Below are positions 7,166 to 17,147 of a DNA stretch of 37,384 bases, in pieces. The stretch spans positions 1 through 37,384 of the forward strand of contig NZ_JAIEME010000026.1 in assembly GCF_019752415.1 (NCBI RefSeq), written 5' to 3'. Each line of letters begins with the position of its first letter. Position 1 is the stretch's first letter. This stretch comes from Nitrosomonas sp. (lineage in GTDB: Bacteria > Pseudomonadota > Gammaproteobacteria > Burkholderiales > Nitrosomonadaceae). A program made the translations under genes and the position numbers. Below the pieces are notes generated by a model. That model did not search any database. It saw nothing but the letters and a program-made list of their open reading frames with translations, and was not told the origin of the DNA.

Positions 7166-8581
7166 ATGAATGAAATACTGGATGTGATTATCGTTGGAGC
7201 AGGTAGCGCAGGTTTGGCCGCGCTGCGGGAGGTAAGAAAATACACGCAACGCTTTGTGATTATTAATGATGGGCCTTGGGGTACTGTCTGTGCCCGGGTG
7301 GGTTGTATGCCATCCAAGACGCTGATCGAAGCGGGCAATGCCTTTCATCGTCGCAGTGCTTTTGAAGAATTCGGTATTCGCGGTGCCGATCAGCTCACGC
7401 TTGATATTCCCGCCGTGCTGCGGCGTGTGCGGCGGTTGCGCGATGATTTTGTTGCCAGTACAGTAAAAACGACAGAAGAATTGGGCGAAAGAGCCATTTC
7501 CGGGCGTGTGCGTCTGCTTGCGCCGGATAGATTGGAAGTCAATGGTGAGGAATTGCGTGCGCACAAAATTATTATTGCTACCGGATCGCGTCCGATTGTA
7601 CCTGCACCCTGGAATTCATTGGGGAATCGGCTGCTCACGACGGATACTTTGTTTGAGCAGGAGACTCTGCCCGCACGCATGGCAGTCGTGGGAATGGGCC
7701 CCATTGGCGCTGAGATGGCACAGGCGCTTTCGCGGCTTGGTATTCAGGTGGTGGCATTTGGCGGTAGCCAAGCGATCGCTGGATTAACAGACCCTCAGGT
7801 GATTGCAGTGGCGACAGATCTGCTAGGGAGGGAATTTCCTCTGCATCTGGGTGAGAAAGCCGAGTTAAGCAGGCTGGGAGAAGGCGTGCAGGTACGTGCC
7901 GGAAAGATAGAAGTGGTGGTCGATTGTGTGCTTGCGGCGTTAGGGCGTCGTCCGAATATCGACAATCTGGGTCTCGAGGCACTGGGAGTCTCGCTCGATC
8001 AACACGGCATGCCGCCTATAAATCCAGGTACCATGCAAGTGGCCAATCTACCGGTATTCATGGCGGGTGACGCGAATGACCAAGTGCCGCTGCTGCATGA
8101 AGCTGCCGATGAAGGATACATTGCAGGGCTTAATGCCACGCGCCCTAATTCGATTTGTTTTACTCGCCGGACACCACTGGCCATTGTTTTTTCCGACCCG
8201 AACATCGCAGTCGTAGGCAGTCGCTTTCAGGCACTTGACCCTGCAAAGATTTTGGTTGGAGAAGTACATTTTGACCGCCAGGGGCGGGCACGTGCCGGGC
8301 AGCGGAACAAGGGTATTCAGCGTCTTTATGCCGACGCGGTAAGCGGCCGGTTATTGGGTGCGGAAATGTGCGCACCTGCTGGCGAGCATATGGCACATCT
8401 GCTGGCGTTAGCTATCGATCGCTCGCTCACAGTGCAGCAGTTGTTGCGTCTGCCGTTTTATCATCCGGTTTTGGAAGAAGGTTTACGCACGGCACTGCGT
8501 GCTCTGGCGGCGCAGCTTCCTGCCGTTAATGAATCCGATCTATCCATGTGCGGTGCTTTTAATGTGGAAGCGCTTGATTGA
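7166..8581 (+). CDS. Lipoamide-dehydrogenase-like FAD oxidoreductase
   Basis: A class I pyridine nucleotide-disulfide oxidoreductase of 471 residues. The FAD-binding GAGSAG lies at 11-16, the redox-active CX4C in GTVCARVGCMPSK at Cys42/Cys47, the NAD(P)-binding VGMGPIGAEMAQAL in the middle, the second FAD motif FMAGDAND, and the C-terminal HPVLEEG with the catalytic His-Glu. The start was chosen because GGAGGA sits about eight bases upstream of this ATG. With no E1/E2 dehydrogenase genes nearby it is probably not the pyruvate dehydrogenase E3; a thiol/disulfide or metal-stress reductase role is more likely from the context. Confidence 0.85.
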   Translation: MNEILDVIIVGAGSAGLAALREVRKYTQRFVIINDGPWGTVCARVGCMPSKTLIEAGNAFHRRSAFEEFGIRGADQLTLDIPAVLRRVRRLRDDFVASTVKTTEELGERAISGRVRLLAPDRLEVNGEELRAHKIIIATGSRPIVPAPWNSLGNRLLTTDTLFEQETLPARMAVVGMGPIGAEMAQALSRLGIQVVAFGGSQAIAGLTDPQVIAVATDLLGREFPLHLGEKAELSRLGEGVQVRAGKIEVVVDCVLAALGRRPNIDNLGLEALGVSLDQHGMPPINPGTMQVANLPVFMAGDANDQVPLLHEAADEGYIAGLNATRPNSICFTRRTPLAIVFSDPNIAVVGSRFQALDPAKILVGEVHFDRQGRARAGQRNKGIQRLYADAVSGRLLGAEMCAPAGEHMAHLLALAIDRSLTVQQLLRLPFYHPVLEEGLRTALRALAAQLPAVNESDLSMCGAFNVEALD

Positions 8582-8630
8582 TAGCTATCTTGTGAAGCGT
8601 GCGGTGATGGCATTTTTGCGATTAGTCAGG

Positions 8631-10106
8631 TCAGGGTAACAACGACAAATAGATTTCCCGGTAAGCCGCTGCGCTGGCATGCCAACTGAAATCTTTTGCC
8701 ATACCGTTTTTCTGCAAGCGCTGCCAGACTTTTTTATTCTGATATGCGAGTGCTGCACGTTTTATCGTGCTCAGCAGATTGTCGGCGGTCATTGGGTAAA
8801 ATAAAAAGCCGCTGGCACTTCCGTCGGCAAGCTTTGCCGGCGTGTAATCCACTACTGTATCTAACAGACCGCCGGTGGCATGGGCTATGGGTGGCGTGCC
8901 GTAATGCTGGCTATACATTTGATTCAAACCGCACGGTTCAAAGCGCGATGGCATCAGGAAACAATCTGCGCCTGCTTCAATCAAATGTGATAAGGCTTCA
9001 TTAAAACCGATACGAACGGCTATTGCACCGGGATAAGCTTGAGTCAATGTGGATAATTGGTGTTCCAGTTCAGCATGATCGCTGCCGAGTACAACCAGTT
9101 GGGCGGGTATTTCTACCAGTTGGGATGCGATCTGTATCAGCAGATCAGTGCCTTTCTGATGATTCAAACGGCTGACTACGCCGAATAACGGGATATCGGC
9201 ATCAACTGCTAACCCCATCTGCTGTTGTAAAGCGCTTTTATTCGCGGCTTTATCGGATAATTTCTTGCTGGTGTAGTTTTTCACCAAATGGGGATCTGTC
9301 GCAGTATCCCATTCCCGGGTATCGATGCCATTGATAATGCCGGTGAGATGGCGTCGGCGCGTTGCCAGTAATCCTTGCAGACCAAAACCCAACGGTTCGG
9401 TTTGAATTTCCTCAGCATAATTGGGACTGACTGTGGTGATATGGTCGGCATAATAGAGTCCTGCTTTGAGAAATGACATGTTGGTGTAATATTCAACACC
9501 GTTGACATCGAAACTCTCCAGAGGTAAGCCTAACTGGATGACACTGCCCGGTGGAAATATACCCTGAAATGCGAGGTTGTGGATCGTCATCAGCGTGGTT
9601 GCTTTTTTCCCGGCATGATAATGCAAATAAGCCGGCGTGAGGCCGCTTTGCCAATCATTACAATGCGCAATATGCGGGCGCCAGGCAATTGGGCTGGCGT
9701 CGCTGGATAGAATCGCGCCAATTTTCGACAGTAAGCCAAAACGTAATGCATTATCCGGCCAGTCGCGCCCAAGCGTATCCATATAAGGGCCGCCTTCGCG
9801 GTGATATAACCCCGGGCAGTCAATCACAAAGACTGGAATATTTTCGGACTTGCTCAGCGATAAGCGCGCCGAGAGCAGTGTGGCAGGCGGAAATTGCGGC
9901 AAGGTATTGAACTCAGCCACTTTGGATTTGTATTTAACACCGGCCAAAACTTTCGGGTAGCCCGGTAACAGAAGCCTTACATCGTTTTGCAGGGACCGCA
10001 GCGCCGCCGGCAGTGCCGCGCTGACATCGCCCAGGCCGCCGGTTTTGCACAAAGGAAAAACTTCAGAAGTAATAAACAGAACGCGGAGTTCTTGGGATGA
10101 CAGCAT
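8631..10106 (-). CDS. glgA: Glycogen synthase GlgA
   Basis: A 491-residue GT5 glycogen synthase that adds ADP-glucose units to alpha-1,4-glucan. Seen features are the N-terminal ADP-glucose motif KTGGLGDV at 21-28, the middle Rossmann domain start (PLFGVVSRLNHQKGTDLL), and the conserved EPCGLNQM with GTPPIAHATGGLLDTV toward the C-terminus. It is the last gene of the minus-strand operon, 10 bp after pgi. The bases just before its ATG (CATACCTCC) are not a Shine-Dalgarno site, so translation may depend on ribosomes finishing pgi. Confidence 0.95.
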   Translation of the reverse strand: MLSSQELRVLFITSEVFPLCKTGGLGDVSAALPAALRSLQNDVRLLLPGYPKVLAGVKYKSKVAEFNTLPQFPPATLLSARLSLSKSENIPVFVIDCPGLYHREGGPYMDTLGRDWPDNALRFGLLSKIGAILSSDASPIAWRPHIAHCNDWQSGLTPAYLHYHAGKKATTLMTIHNLAFQGIFPPGSVIQLGLPLESFDVNGVEYYTNMSFLKAGLYYADHITTVSPNYAEEIQTEPLGFGLQGLLATRRRHLTGIINGIDTREWDTATDPHLVKNYTSKKLSDKAANKSALQQQMGLAVDADIPLFGVVSRLNHQKGTDLLIQIASQLVEIPAQLVVLGSDHAELEHQLSTLTQAYPGAIAVRIGFNEALSHLIEAGADCFLMPSRFEPCGLNQMYSQHYGTPPIAHATGGLLDTVVDYTPAKLADGSASGFLFYPMTADNLLSTIKRAALAYQNKKVWQRLQKNGMAKDFSWHASAAAYREIYLSLLP

Positions 10107-10116
10107 GGAGGTATGT

Positions 10117-11751
10117 TTACTGATTTGCTTTGAAATAATTGATCAAGCCGTTAGTGGAAGCATCATGCGAAGCCACTGGGGCTTCTTGCTCCAATTCGGT
10201 CAGGATTTTTCCGGCCAGTTGTTTGCCCAGTTCCACGCCCCATTGGTCAAATGGATTGATGTTCCAGATCACGCTTTGCACAAAAACTTTATGCTCGTAC
10301 AGTGCAATGAGCGCACCCAATGTTTTAGGGTCGAGTTTTTTGAACAAAATGGAAGTGGTCGGACGATTTCCGGGGAAAACTTTATGCGGCAATAGCTGTT
10401 CCAGAGACTCACCGCTTAACCCTTGTGATACCAATTCAGCACGCACTTCCTGTTCATTCTTACCAGCCATCAATGCCTCAGTCTGGGCAAAGAAATTGGC
10501 CAATAATATGCGGTGATGTTGCGCCAGCGGATGATGGCTTTGGCAAGGGGCCAGGAAATCAGCCGGAACAGTTTGTGTCCCTTGATGCAATAGCTGGTAA
10601 AAAGCATGTTGGCCGTTGGTTCCCGGTTCGCCCCAAACAATTGCTCCGGTCGCATAATCGACAGCTTCTCCATCACGGGTAATGCGCTTGCCATTACTCT
10701 CCATTTCCAATTGTTGTAAATAGGCGGGGAAACGGTGCATGGACTGATCGTACGGCAGCACTGCATGCGCTGACGTACCGAAAAAATTAATTTGCCAGAT
10801 ACCGATCAAACCCAGCATAACCGGGAGGTTTTCTGCGAACGGGGCTGTGGCAAAATGCTGATCCATTTCGTGGGCGCCCGCAAGCAACGAATAAAAATTG
10901 TCCATGCCGACAGCCAAAGCAATCGGTAAGCCAATTGCTGACCATAATGAATAGCGCCCGCCCACCCAAACCCAGAACTCAAACATGTTATCCGGATTAA
11001 TGCCGAATTTCTCCACGGCGGAACGGTTAGTGGATACTGCGACAAAATGCAGCGCGATATCTTTTTCACTGCCACCATGAGCCAGAAACCATTGTCGCGC
11101 AGAATTTGCATTGGTGAGCGTTTCTTGCGTGGTGAATGTTTTCGAGGCAATCACAAACAATGTTGTGGCTGGATCAAGATGCCGCAACGTTTCGGTTAGC
11201 TGAGAGCCATCAATGTTTGAGACAAAATGTGGTGTGATGCCGTTTAATTGATAGGGTTTGAGCGCTTCGGTCACCATTACTGGGCCGAGATCCGAGCCGC
11301 CGATGCCAATATTAACGATATCGGTAAAAATTTTTCCGGTATAGCCTCTGTGCGCGCCACTGTGTATGGCGCCTGAAAAGCGCTCCATCTGTTTCAATAC
11401 CCGCTTAATCTCAGGCATGATCGCTACGCCATCCACTTCAATGGGTTGTTCGCCACGTAGCGCAATATGCAGTGCGGCACGGTGTTCCGTTGAATTGATC
11501 TTCTCTCCCGAGAACATGCGCATAATCCAGTTGGGCAGTTGTTGTTGATGAGCCAGCGCCAGCAGTAAATCTATCGTTTCACGAGTGATTGACTGTTTCG
11601 AAGAATCGATCAGAATATCATTGAAAACGAGAGAAAATTTTTCAAAGCGCTGCGGATCTTTGTGAAATAACGCACGCAAATGTTGTCGTGCCATGACAGG
11701 TTGATGTGCTTGTAAGGCAAGCCAAGCAGGTGATTGAGTAAGAGATGACAT
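10117..11751 (-). CDS. pgi: Glucose-6-phosphate isomerase
   Basis: A 544-residue PGI that interconverts fructose-6-P and glucose-6-P. Family signatures are complete: [39 protein letters not shown] and the C-terminal segment around [19 protein letters not shown]. The length equals that of typical bacterial Pgi (about 549). Its place inside the glg operon, between a GH57 gene and glgA, suggests that flow from gluconeogenic fructose-6-P into glycogen is controlled together with the synthase and pyrophosphorylase. Confidence 0.97.
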   Translation of the reverse strand: MSSLTQSPAWLALQAHQPVMARQHLRALFHKDPQRFEKFSLVFNDILIDSSKQSITRETIDLLLALAHQQQLPNWIMRMFSGEKINSTEHRAALHIALRGEQPIEVDGVAIMPEIKRVLKQMERFSGAIHSGAHRGYTGKIFTDIVNIGIGGSDLGPVMVTEALKPYQLNGITPHFVSNIDGSQLTETLRHLDPATTLFVIASKTFTTQETLTNANSARQWFLAHGGSEKDIALHFVAVSTNRSAVEKFGINPDNMFEFWVWVGGRYSLWSAIGLPIALAVGMDNFYSLLAGAHEMDQHFATAPFAENLPVMLGLIGIWQINFFGTSAHAVLPYDQSMHRFPAYLQQLEMESNGKRITRDGEAVDYATGAIVWGEPGTNGQHAFYQLLHQGTQTVPADFLAPCQSHHPLAQHHRILLANFFAQTEALMAGKNEQEVRAELVSQGLSGESLEQLLPHKVFPGNRPTTSILFKKLDPKTLGALIALYEHKVFVQSVIWNINPFDQWGVELGKQLAGKILTELEQEAPVASHDASTNGLINYFKANQ

Positions 11752-11824
11752 AGGTTTGTTTTAATCGCTGAGGATCATGAATCTAAAGTGGGTAATCGCT
11801 GGATTAGTTTCTCATACCGCACGG

Positions 11825-13837
11825 CTAAAATTCCCTTGCATTGATTTCCAGTGTGATAACCAATTCTTGAGCCGTGATCGGCCATTCCAACAAGAGCGTA
11901 GTTGCCTGCATAATTTTCTCAAACCCGCTCTCGGATTGTGATACCGAGAAGTGCGGTTGTGCAATAAACGTCACAGGGGAAGAGGTTTTGAGTACGATGC
12001 TGCCGCCTAACGTATCATCGTCCAGTGTTATTTCAGTCAAACCTGCCAGTTCAAGCACTTGTCCGAAACCGCCCGGAATTTCTCCCCGGTAAATATAACG
12101 CCCGCCCATTCCATCGCAACTTGGCATAGCGAGATTAATTTCGGTACTGAACACTTGCGCCATTTTGGCGGTAAAACGATAGGCGACTTGTAGTTGATTA
12201 TTGTCAAGCAGGATGTGTTTGTGAATCGGATACGCGGTGTTTTCGGATTGAAAGTGGTTACTTTCAAGTGCTGCTGCTTTGGATCGATAGGTGATAAACG
12301 TGCCATCCAGACGATCTACGAACAAACTTCTGGGGTGGTCGTCCGCTTCGATATCTGCTGCGCTAATCTCGTGCTTATAGCTGATTCTGTCATGCGCCGA
12401 AGCAATTCCCGAGGCAGCATGGTTGGATACCTGAAGCTCACCCGGTTGAATTTTTTGGTAATAGTGTTCGACCTGACAGCGCAGTGTATCGCCGAAGTTA
12501 TGTTTCAGCCGGTAAGCATCCAACTCACAAATACTGGCAAAACTATCCAGTTTTACGACCGCTTGAAGTATGCCATTTTGGTGATAAGCTTCTTTTACAC
12601 CATCCAGATCGGTATCTTCGGTATGAGAAATTGGACGTGGCATGAGGGCATCCAACAATGCTTCCAGCTCAACGAGCGCTCCGTACACAGCGCGTCGCAG
12701 ATGCGGAAGATACAAACCGCCGAACAGGCCATGCCAATAGGCATCATTGGCTTGAGATTCATAGAGCTTTTGCTGCATCAGGTTCGTACGATGTTTTTCC
12801 GGCAATGCATCCAATCGCGTAGAAAGCCCTAACATGCGCTTGTGCATCCAGTTCGATTCAGGATAACGTGAAAAAAAGTTTTTCCAAATGCCACCGCGCA
12901 GGAATGCTTTTTTGTGTTCATACCAGCCACTTGCCTTGGCCTGTTGCACCAGATCTGCGTAGGTATTGGCAGATTGGGCAGGCAACGTCCATTCATTCAT
13001 TTCAATATAGGATACTGTGGGTAGATAGACTATACCCCGTGTTTTTTCACCAGCATGATATTCGCTGTAGTGCCGGGTGCGGATTTTTGTTGATGCGAGC
13101 ACGCCTTGGATAAATTGCTCAAGCCAGCCTTTTTCATAAACCCATTGATAGGTTTCCGGCCAGATACCAAATTTCTCAATGTCATCAAAATAAATTGCCG
13201 CGGCGCTGGAGTTTGGTAAATGATTATCTGCCAATGATTCCAGATAGGCGATCGTTTCCGCAACGGGGGAAAACGGAATTTTATAGCGTAGATTCTCAGA
13301 AATAGGGAACAAATCGAGTGTTCGTGTATCTTCCTCAGTGGTGAAAAAACCATTTAATTCCTCAGGTGCTCTGCCAGCACAGAGAAAATGGTAGTCATCG
13401 ACAATCACATAACGGATTCCACAATCCGCGAGTGCCGGGACTACGGTTGATTCCCACACGCGTTCTGTCAGCCATGCGCCTTGCGGGCGTTGCCCTAGCT
13501 TTGCTGCCAGTTTGTTGGAGAAGGTTTGAATTTGTCCGATCCGGTCACGGTTTGGAATAACCGCCAGAACCGGTTCAGTATCACCCGCGCCGAACAACTC
13601 GACTTGTTTCCGCAGGACCATTTCATGCAGTAGCGCCATGTCTTCAGGATAATATTGCATCAGGTAATCGAGCAACCAACCAGAGAAATGGACTGCAAAA
13701 CGAAAGTCCGGATAGCGGTAAAGTACTTGTAGAAAGGGTCTGTAACAACGCAAGTGTGCGTCGGTCAGCACACTGGGAAAATTGCCGACGGGTTGATGTG
13801 CGTGAACACCAAAAAGTAGCGATACAGGTTGTGACAT
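11825..13837 (-). CDS. GH57 4-alpha-glucanotransferase-type enzyme
   Basis: A 670-residue family GH57 protein of the Thermococcus 4-alpha-glucanotransferase type with additional DUF1925/DUF1926-like C-terminal domains. N-terminal FGVHAHQPVGNF is the first GH57 region. The nucleophile region GAWLTERVWE places Glu125 as the likely nucleophile, and IYFDDIEKFG places Asp218/Asp219 as the likely acid/base, judged from their similarity to the characterised enzyme. It would transfer maltooligosaccharide segments, a job done by MalQ in many bacteria. It sits between the second GH57 gene and pgi in the operon. Confidence 0.85.
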   Translation of the reverse strand: MSQPVSLLFGVHAHQPVGNFPSVLTDAHLRCYRPFLQVLYRYPDFRFAVHFSGWLLDYLMQYYPEDMALLHEMVLRKQVELFGAGDTEPVLAVIPNRDRIGQIQTFSNKLAAKLGQRPQGAWLTERVWESTVVPALADCGIRYVIVDDYHFLCAGRAPEELNGFFTTEEDTRTLDLFPISENLRYKIPFSPVAETIAYLESLADNHLPNSSAAAIYFDDIEKFGIWPETYQWVYEKGWLEQFIQGVLASTKIRTRHYSEYHAGEKTRGIVYLPTVSYIEMNEWTLPAQSANTYADLVQQAKASGWYEHKKAFLRGGIWKNFFSRYPESNWMHKRMLGLSTRLDALPEKHRTNLMQQKLYESQANDAYWHGLFGGLYLPHLRRAVYGALVELEALLDALMPRPISHTEDTDLDGVKEAYHQNGILQAVVKLDSFASICELDAYRLKHNFGDTLRCQVEHYYQKIQPGELQVSNHAASGIASAHDRISYKHEISAADIEADDHPRSLFVDRLDGTFITYRSKAAALESNHFQSENTAYPIHKHILLDNNQLQVAYRFTAKMAQVFSTEINLAMPSCDGMGGRYIYRGEIPGGFGQVLELAGLTEITLDDDTLGGSIVLKTSSPVTFIAQPHFSVSQSESGFEKIMQATTLLLEWPITAQELVITLEINAREF

Positions 13838-13933
13838 TCAATTATTCCGGTAATTGTTTTAAAAACCTGGGCAACCGAAAACCTGATTGATTTTAATCAC
13901 TGCGCGGTGCAGTTTGAAATCAATCGAGTGTTA

Positions 13934-15637
13934 TTATGAAGATCGCCGCATGGCACCGCTTTCTTCCGTTTGCTCATTCCCTTTGCTAATGGGTTCAAGT
14001 ATTGATGCAGGTGTTGGCAATTTAAGTAAAAGATAAAGATTAATCAGATTCTTTCTGAACAACTGATCGAAACTGGCCACCGAATGCGCTGGATTGTAAT
14101 CACCGAACCACCAGAACCAATCCGAACTTTCACAAGATGCCAGTTGCCGGTTGGCTAGGATTTTTTCTTCATCAGTCAGCTGGCCGCTCTGCATCACCAG
14201 ATCAAAACTATTTTTGGCCGCACAAAGCATGTCCCAGGCGCGATTCTTTTCCTTATCACCAATCCAGGTGGAAAATGTTCCATATACCCAGCTACCGGCA
14301 GCCAACGTCGGTAATGTCGTAAGGTTTTCAGTATTTTCAGCGCGGGCGGTATAGTCACGATAAGTTGTGGTGCGGATAAACGGGTGGTTGTCGAGTAAAC
14401 TGTATAGATCGTCAAGAAAATAGAATCCATTATAAGGATAAGATTCCCAAGCATTTTCTCCATCCAGGATGATACTGACGACCGGGCTCTGCTCAGCCGG
14501 TGTGTTATGGTAAATGCGTTCCAAAGATTGTACAAAATTTTTCGCTGCATCACGTCCAAACCATTTGGAATATTCAAAACCAATCAAATCGGATAAATGA
14601 TCATCACGAAAGAAACAAGAGACTTGTTCTGCCTCGCCGGCAATCCGGTAGGGGCGATATAAATAACTATTGCGATCCAGCAAGGATGTGCCTGGGTAAG
14701 CGGCACGTAGGCTATTCACTAGAACACCTTCCCCACTGGCACTCCAATGGCAATTCTGCTCTGCCAGAATTTTTAATAACGTGTCTGATATGGCACCTTC
14801 AGCAGGCCAGATACCGGAAGGCTTCTCGTTAAAACGCTGTGTGTGACTGGTAATTGCTGAGGACAGATGAAATGCGACGCGGCCGCGTCCGCCTGGATAA
14901 GAATCGTGTGCTGGTAAGGTGACATCGGGTTGACTGTCTCGGGCGGAAGAAAAATCTATCATCAGCGGGGCAAGCGGATGATAATGCGGCGTGGTGGATA
15001 ATTCAATTTGACCCGATTCAGAGAGTTTGCGGTAGCGTGGAATCAAATTCTGGATCAGTTCACCGATCAGATTGAACAATTGCAGCCGATCCGCATGCGA
15101 GAATCCATCACTTTTTGCCATCAACTGCATCACGAATTGGTTATTCCGGCGCACACTTTCACCCATCCAGGCCAAGTGATACCACACCAGCAGATCGGCC
15201 AGATATTGCCCGGAGAAATAGGTTAATTCCCGCTCGCCGCGCTGACTCAGGGTGTTATAGAGCTCATGCAGGCGCTTATAGGCGGGATAAGGTTTCAGCA
15301 TCGTTTCATGATTGCTGAGAAAGCAGCTATCGAACAAATATAGCCGATCCTGCATAGTGATGTGTTCGAGATCGGGTTCGGCCAACAGACGCAGCAGAGG
15401 ACTACGTATCTTTCCTATGGAAAACTGTTCAGTGAAATCTTCCAATTGATCCAGAAGTACTGGGACAAAATTGATCACCGCTTTGGTTCCCGGATGCATC
15501 TCCAGGTGATAGGCCATATCGGTATAGTCCTTGATGGCATGCAGGTAAACCCACGGTAAAACGAATTCTTTGGTTACATAATCCCGGTAATCCGGTTGAT
15601 GCATGTGCCATAACACAACAAGGTTTAATTGCTTCAT
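13934..15637 (-). CDS. GH57 alpha-amylase/amylopullulanase-like enzyme
   Basis: A 567-residue second GH57 protein, only distantly similar to its neighbour. Seen are the N-terminal LVVLWHMHQPDYRD, the likely nucleophile Glu280 in SGIWPAEGAIS, and the likely acid/base Asp392 in SIILDGENAWESY; these are typical for the alpha-amylase/amylopullulanase branch. No signal peptide is visible, so it should act on cytosolic glucan. It may hydrolyse or debranch glycogen in the absence of a GlgX gene nearby, but specificity cannot be read from sequence alone. It lies 35 bp after glgC. Confidence 0.85.
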   Translation of the reverse strand: MKQLNLVVLWHMHQPDYRDYVTKEFVLPWVYLHAIKDYTDMAYHLEMHPGTKAVINFVPVLLDQLEDFTEQFSIGKIRSPLLRLLAEPDLEHITMQDRLYLFDSCFLSNHETMLKPYPAYKRLHELYNTLSQRGERELTYFSGQYLADLLVWYHLAWMGESVRRNNQFVMQLMAKSDGFSHADRLQLFNLIGELIQNLIPRYRKLSESGQIELSTTPHYHPLAPLMIDFSSARDSQPDVTLPAHDSYPGGRGRVAFHLSSAITSHTQRFNEKPSGIWPAEGAISDTLLKILAEQNCHWSASGEGVLVNSLRAAYPGTSLLDRNSYLYRPYRIAGEAEQVSCFFRDDHLSDLIGFEYSKWFGRDAAKNFVQSLERIYHNTPAEQSPVVSIILDGENAWESYPYNGFYFLDDLYSLLDNHPFIRTTTYRDYTARAENTENLTTLPTLAAGSWVYGTFSTWIGDKEKNRAWDMLCAAKNSFDLVMQSGQLTDEEKILANRQLASCESSDWFWWFGDYNPAHSVASFDQLFRKNLINLYLLLKLPTPASILEPISKGNEQTEESGAMRRSS

Positions 15638-15672
15638 GTAAAAATGGAAATACTTATAAAAATTTTTTGTAG

Positions 15673-16989
15673 TTAACGCACATGATGAACATTCTGCCCT
15701 AACATTTCCGGTGTAATCAATGTGATGCCTTTCTCAGTCACATAGAATCGTTTGCGATCTTCCTCTGCATCATATCCCGCTACCAGTCCTTCGGGGATGA
15801 TACATTGCTTTTCCACGACGACCCGTCGTAGGCGGGCATATCGGCCTATTTCGACATTGGGCAGTATGACGGAATCTTCGACACTGCTATAGCTACGTAC
15901 TTTTACATTAGAAAATAGCAAAGAACGGCGCACCGTCGCACCGCTGATAATGCAACCGCCTGACACGGATGAATCCAGTGCTTGACCACGGCGATCCTCA
16001 TCATCAAAAACGAATTTGGCTGGTGGTAATTGTTCTTGATGCGTCCAAATCGGCCAATCTTCATCGTAGAGGTTGAGTTCAGGGGTCACCGTAGTCAGAT
16101 CAAAATTAGCTTCCCAATAAGCGTCCACCGTTCCCACATCACGCCAGTAAGGTATTCCCGACGCCATATTCACGCAACTGTTTAAAAAACGGTGTGCAAA
16201 TATGCGATGACGGGGCACCATATAGGGAATCAGGTCTTTACCAAAGTCATGCGACGACTCATTAATCTTACTGTCACGAATTAATTGTTCATAAAGGAAT
16301 GCGGCATTAAAAACATAGATTCCCATACTTGCCAGTGCTTTTTGGGGTTGACCGGGGATCGGTGCTGGATTTTCCGGTTTTTCAGCAAAACTGGTCACCT
16401 GCCAGGCATCGTTCACACCCATGACACCAAAAGCACTGGCTTCTTGCAGTGGAATTTCAAGGCAGGCCACCGTCATGTCAGCCCCTTTTTCCAGATGTTC
16501 AGCCAATAATTTGCTGTAATCCATTTTGTAAATATGATCTCCACCCAGGATGAGGACATACTTTGGATCGTGGCGTAGCAGGATATCGAGATTTTGGAAA
16601 ACCGCGTCGGCTGTCCCTTGATACCAGGTTTCTGTGGTTCTTTGCTGCGCGGGTAGCAGTTCGACAAATTCTTTAAAGCGTCCATCGAGAAAGCTCCAAC
16701 CGTGCTGAATATGACGAATCAGGCTCTGTGACTTGTATTGCGTAACGACACCGATACGCCGGACACCCGAATTAACACAGTTGGAAAGCGGGAAATCAAT
16801 GATGCGGAACTTCCCGCCGAAAGGAACTGCCGGTTTGGAGCGCCAATCCGTCAATTGGTGCAAACGGCTGCCTCGCCCGCCCGCCAATATCAATGCAAGC
16901 GTATTGTGCGTCGCACTGTTGTGGAAGCGTGTGCTGGTTGTGCACTCTGCTTGGGATTCGTTCGCATACACCCGTTCTTTATTATCCAT
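15673..16989 (-). CDS. glgC: Glucose-1-phosphate adenylyltransferase GlgC
   Basis: A 438-residue ADP-glucose pyrophosphorylase, the committed step of glycogen synthesis (glucose-1-P + ATP to ADP-glucose). The nucleotide-binding [17 protein letters not shown] and [20 protein letters not shown] are intact; [10 protein letters not shown], the SFAEKPENP lysine region and the C-terminal left-handed beta-helix part ([19 protein letters not shown]) follow. It is the first gene of the operon, with GGGAGGG about 10 bases before its ATG, and is divergent from glgB. Confidence 0.96.
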   Translation of the reverse strand: MDNKERVYANESQAECTTSTRFHNSATHNTLALILAGGRGSRLHQLTDWRSKPAVPFGGKFRIIDFPLSNCVNSGVRRIGVVTQYKSQSLIRHIQHGWSFLDGRFKEFVELLPAQQRTTETWYQGTADAVFQNLDILLRHDPKYVLILGGDHIYKMDYSKLLAEHLEKGADMTVACLEIPLQEASAFGVMGVNDAWQVTSFAEKPENPAPIPGQPQKALASMGIYVFNAAFLYEQLIRDSKINESSHDFGKDLIPYMVPRHRIFAHRFLNSCVNMASGIPYWRDVGTVDAYWEANFDLTTVTPELNLYDEDWPIWTHQEQLPPAKFVFDDEDRRGQALDSSVSGGCIISGATVRRSLLFSNVKVRSYSSVEDSVILPNVEIGRYARLRRVVVEKQCIIPEGLVAGYDAEEDRKRFYVTEKGITLITPEMLGQNVHHVR

Positions 16990-17147
16990 AGCGATGTAAC
17001 CCTCCCCGATTCATCTCAATATATAGTATCGCATTATGGCATTTTCTTATACCCAACTTTTATTTTAATTGTTAATCGCAGTATAAGTAGTATAAGGTGG
17101 CAGGCAAGCTATAATTCATTCTATACCCATTAACCAGTCTATCAAAT
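16990..17147. promoter_or_regulatory. Divergent glgC-glgB promoter region
   Basis: This AT-rich 158-bp gap separates the start of the glgC operon from glgB and must hold promoters for both directions. On the plus strand TATAAT at 17110-17115 is a good -10 candidate for glgB, though the expected -35 position is poor. Toward glgC, GGGAGGG is the ribosome-binding site. No operator was recognised. Confidence 0.5.

Noticed and set aside
12194..12832. A 212-codon plus-strand ORF inside the GH57 transferase gene
   Set aside because: It is antisense to a well-supported GH57 gene and has no recognisable domain.
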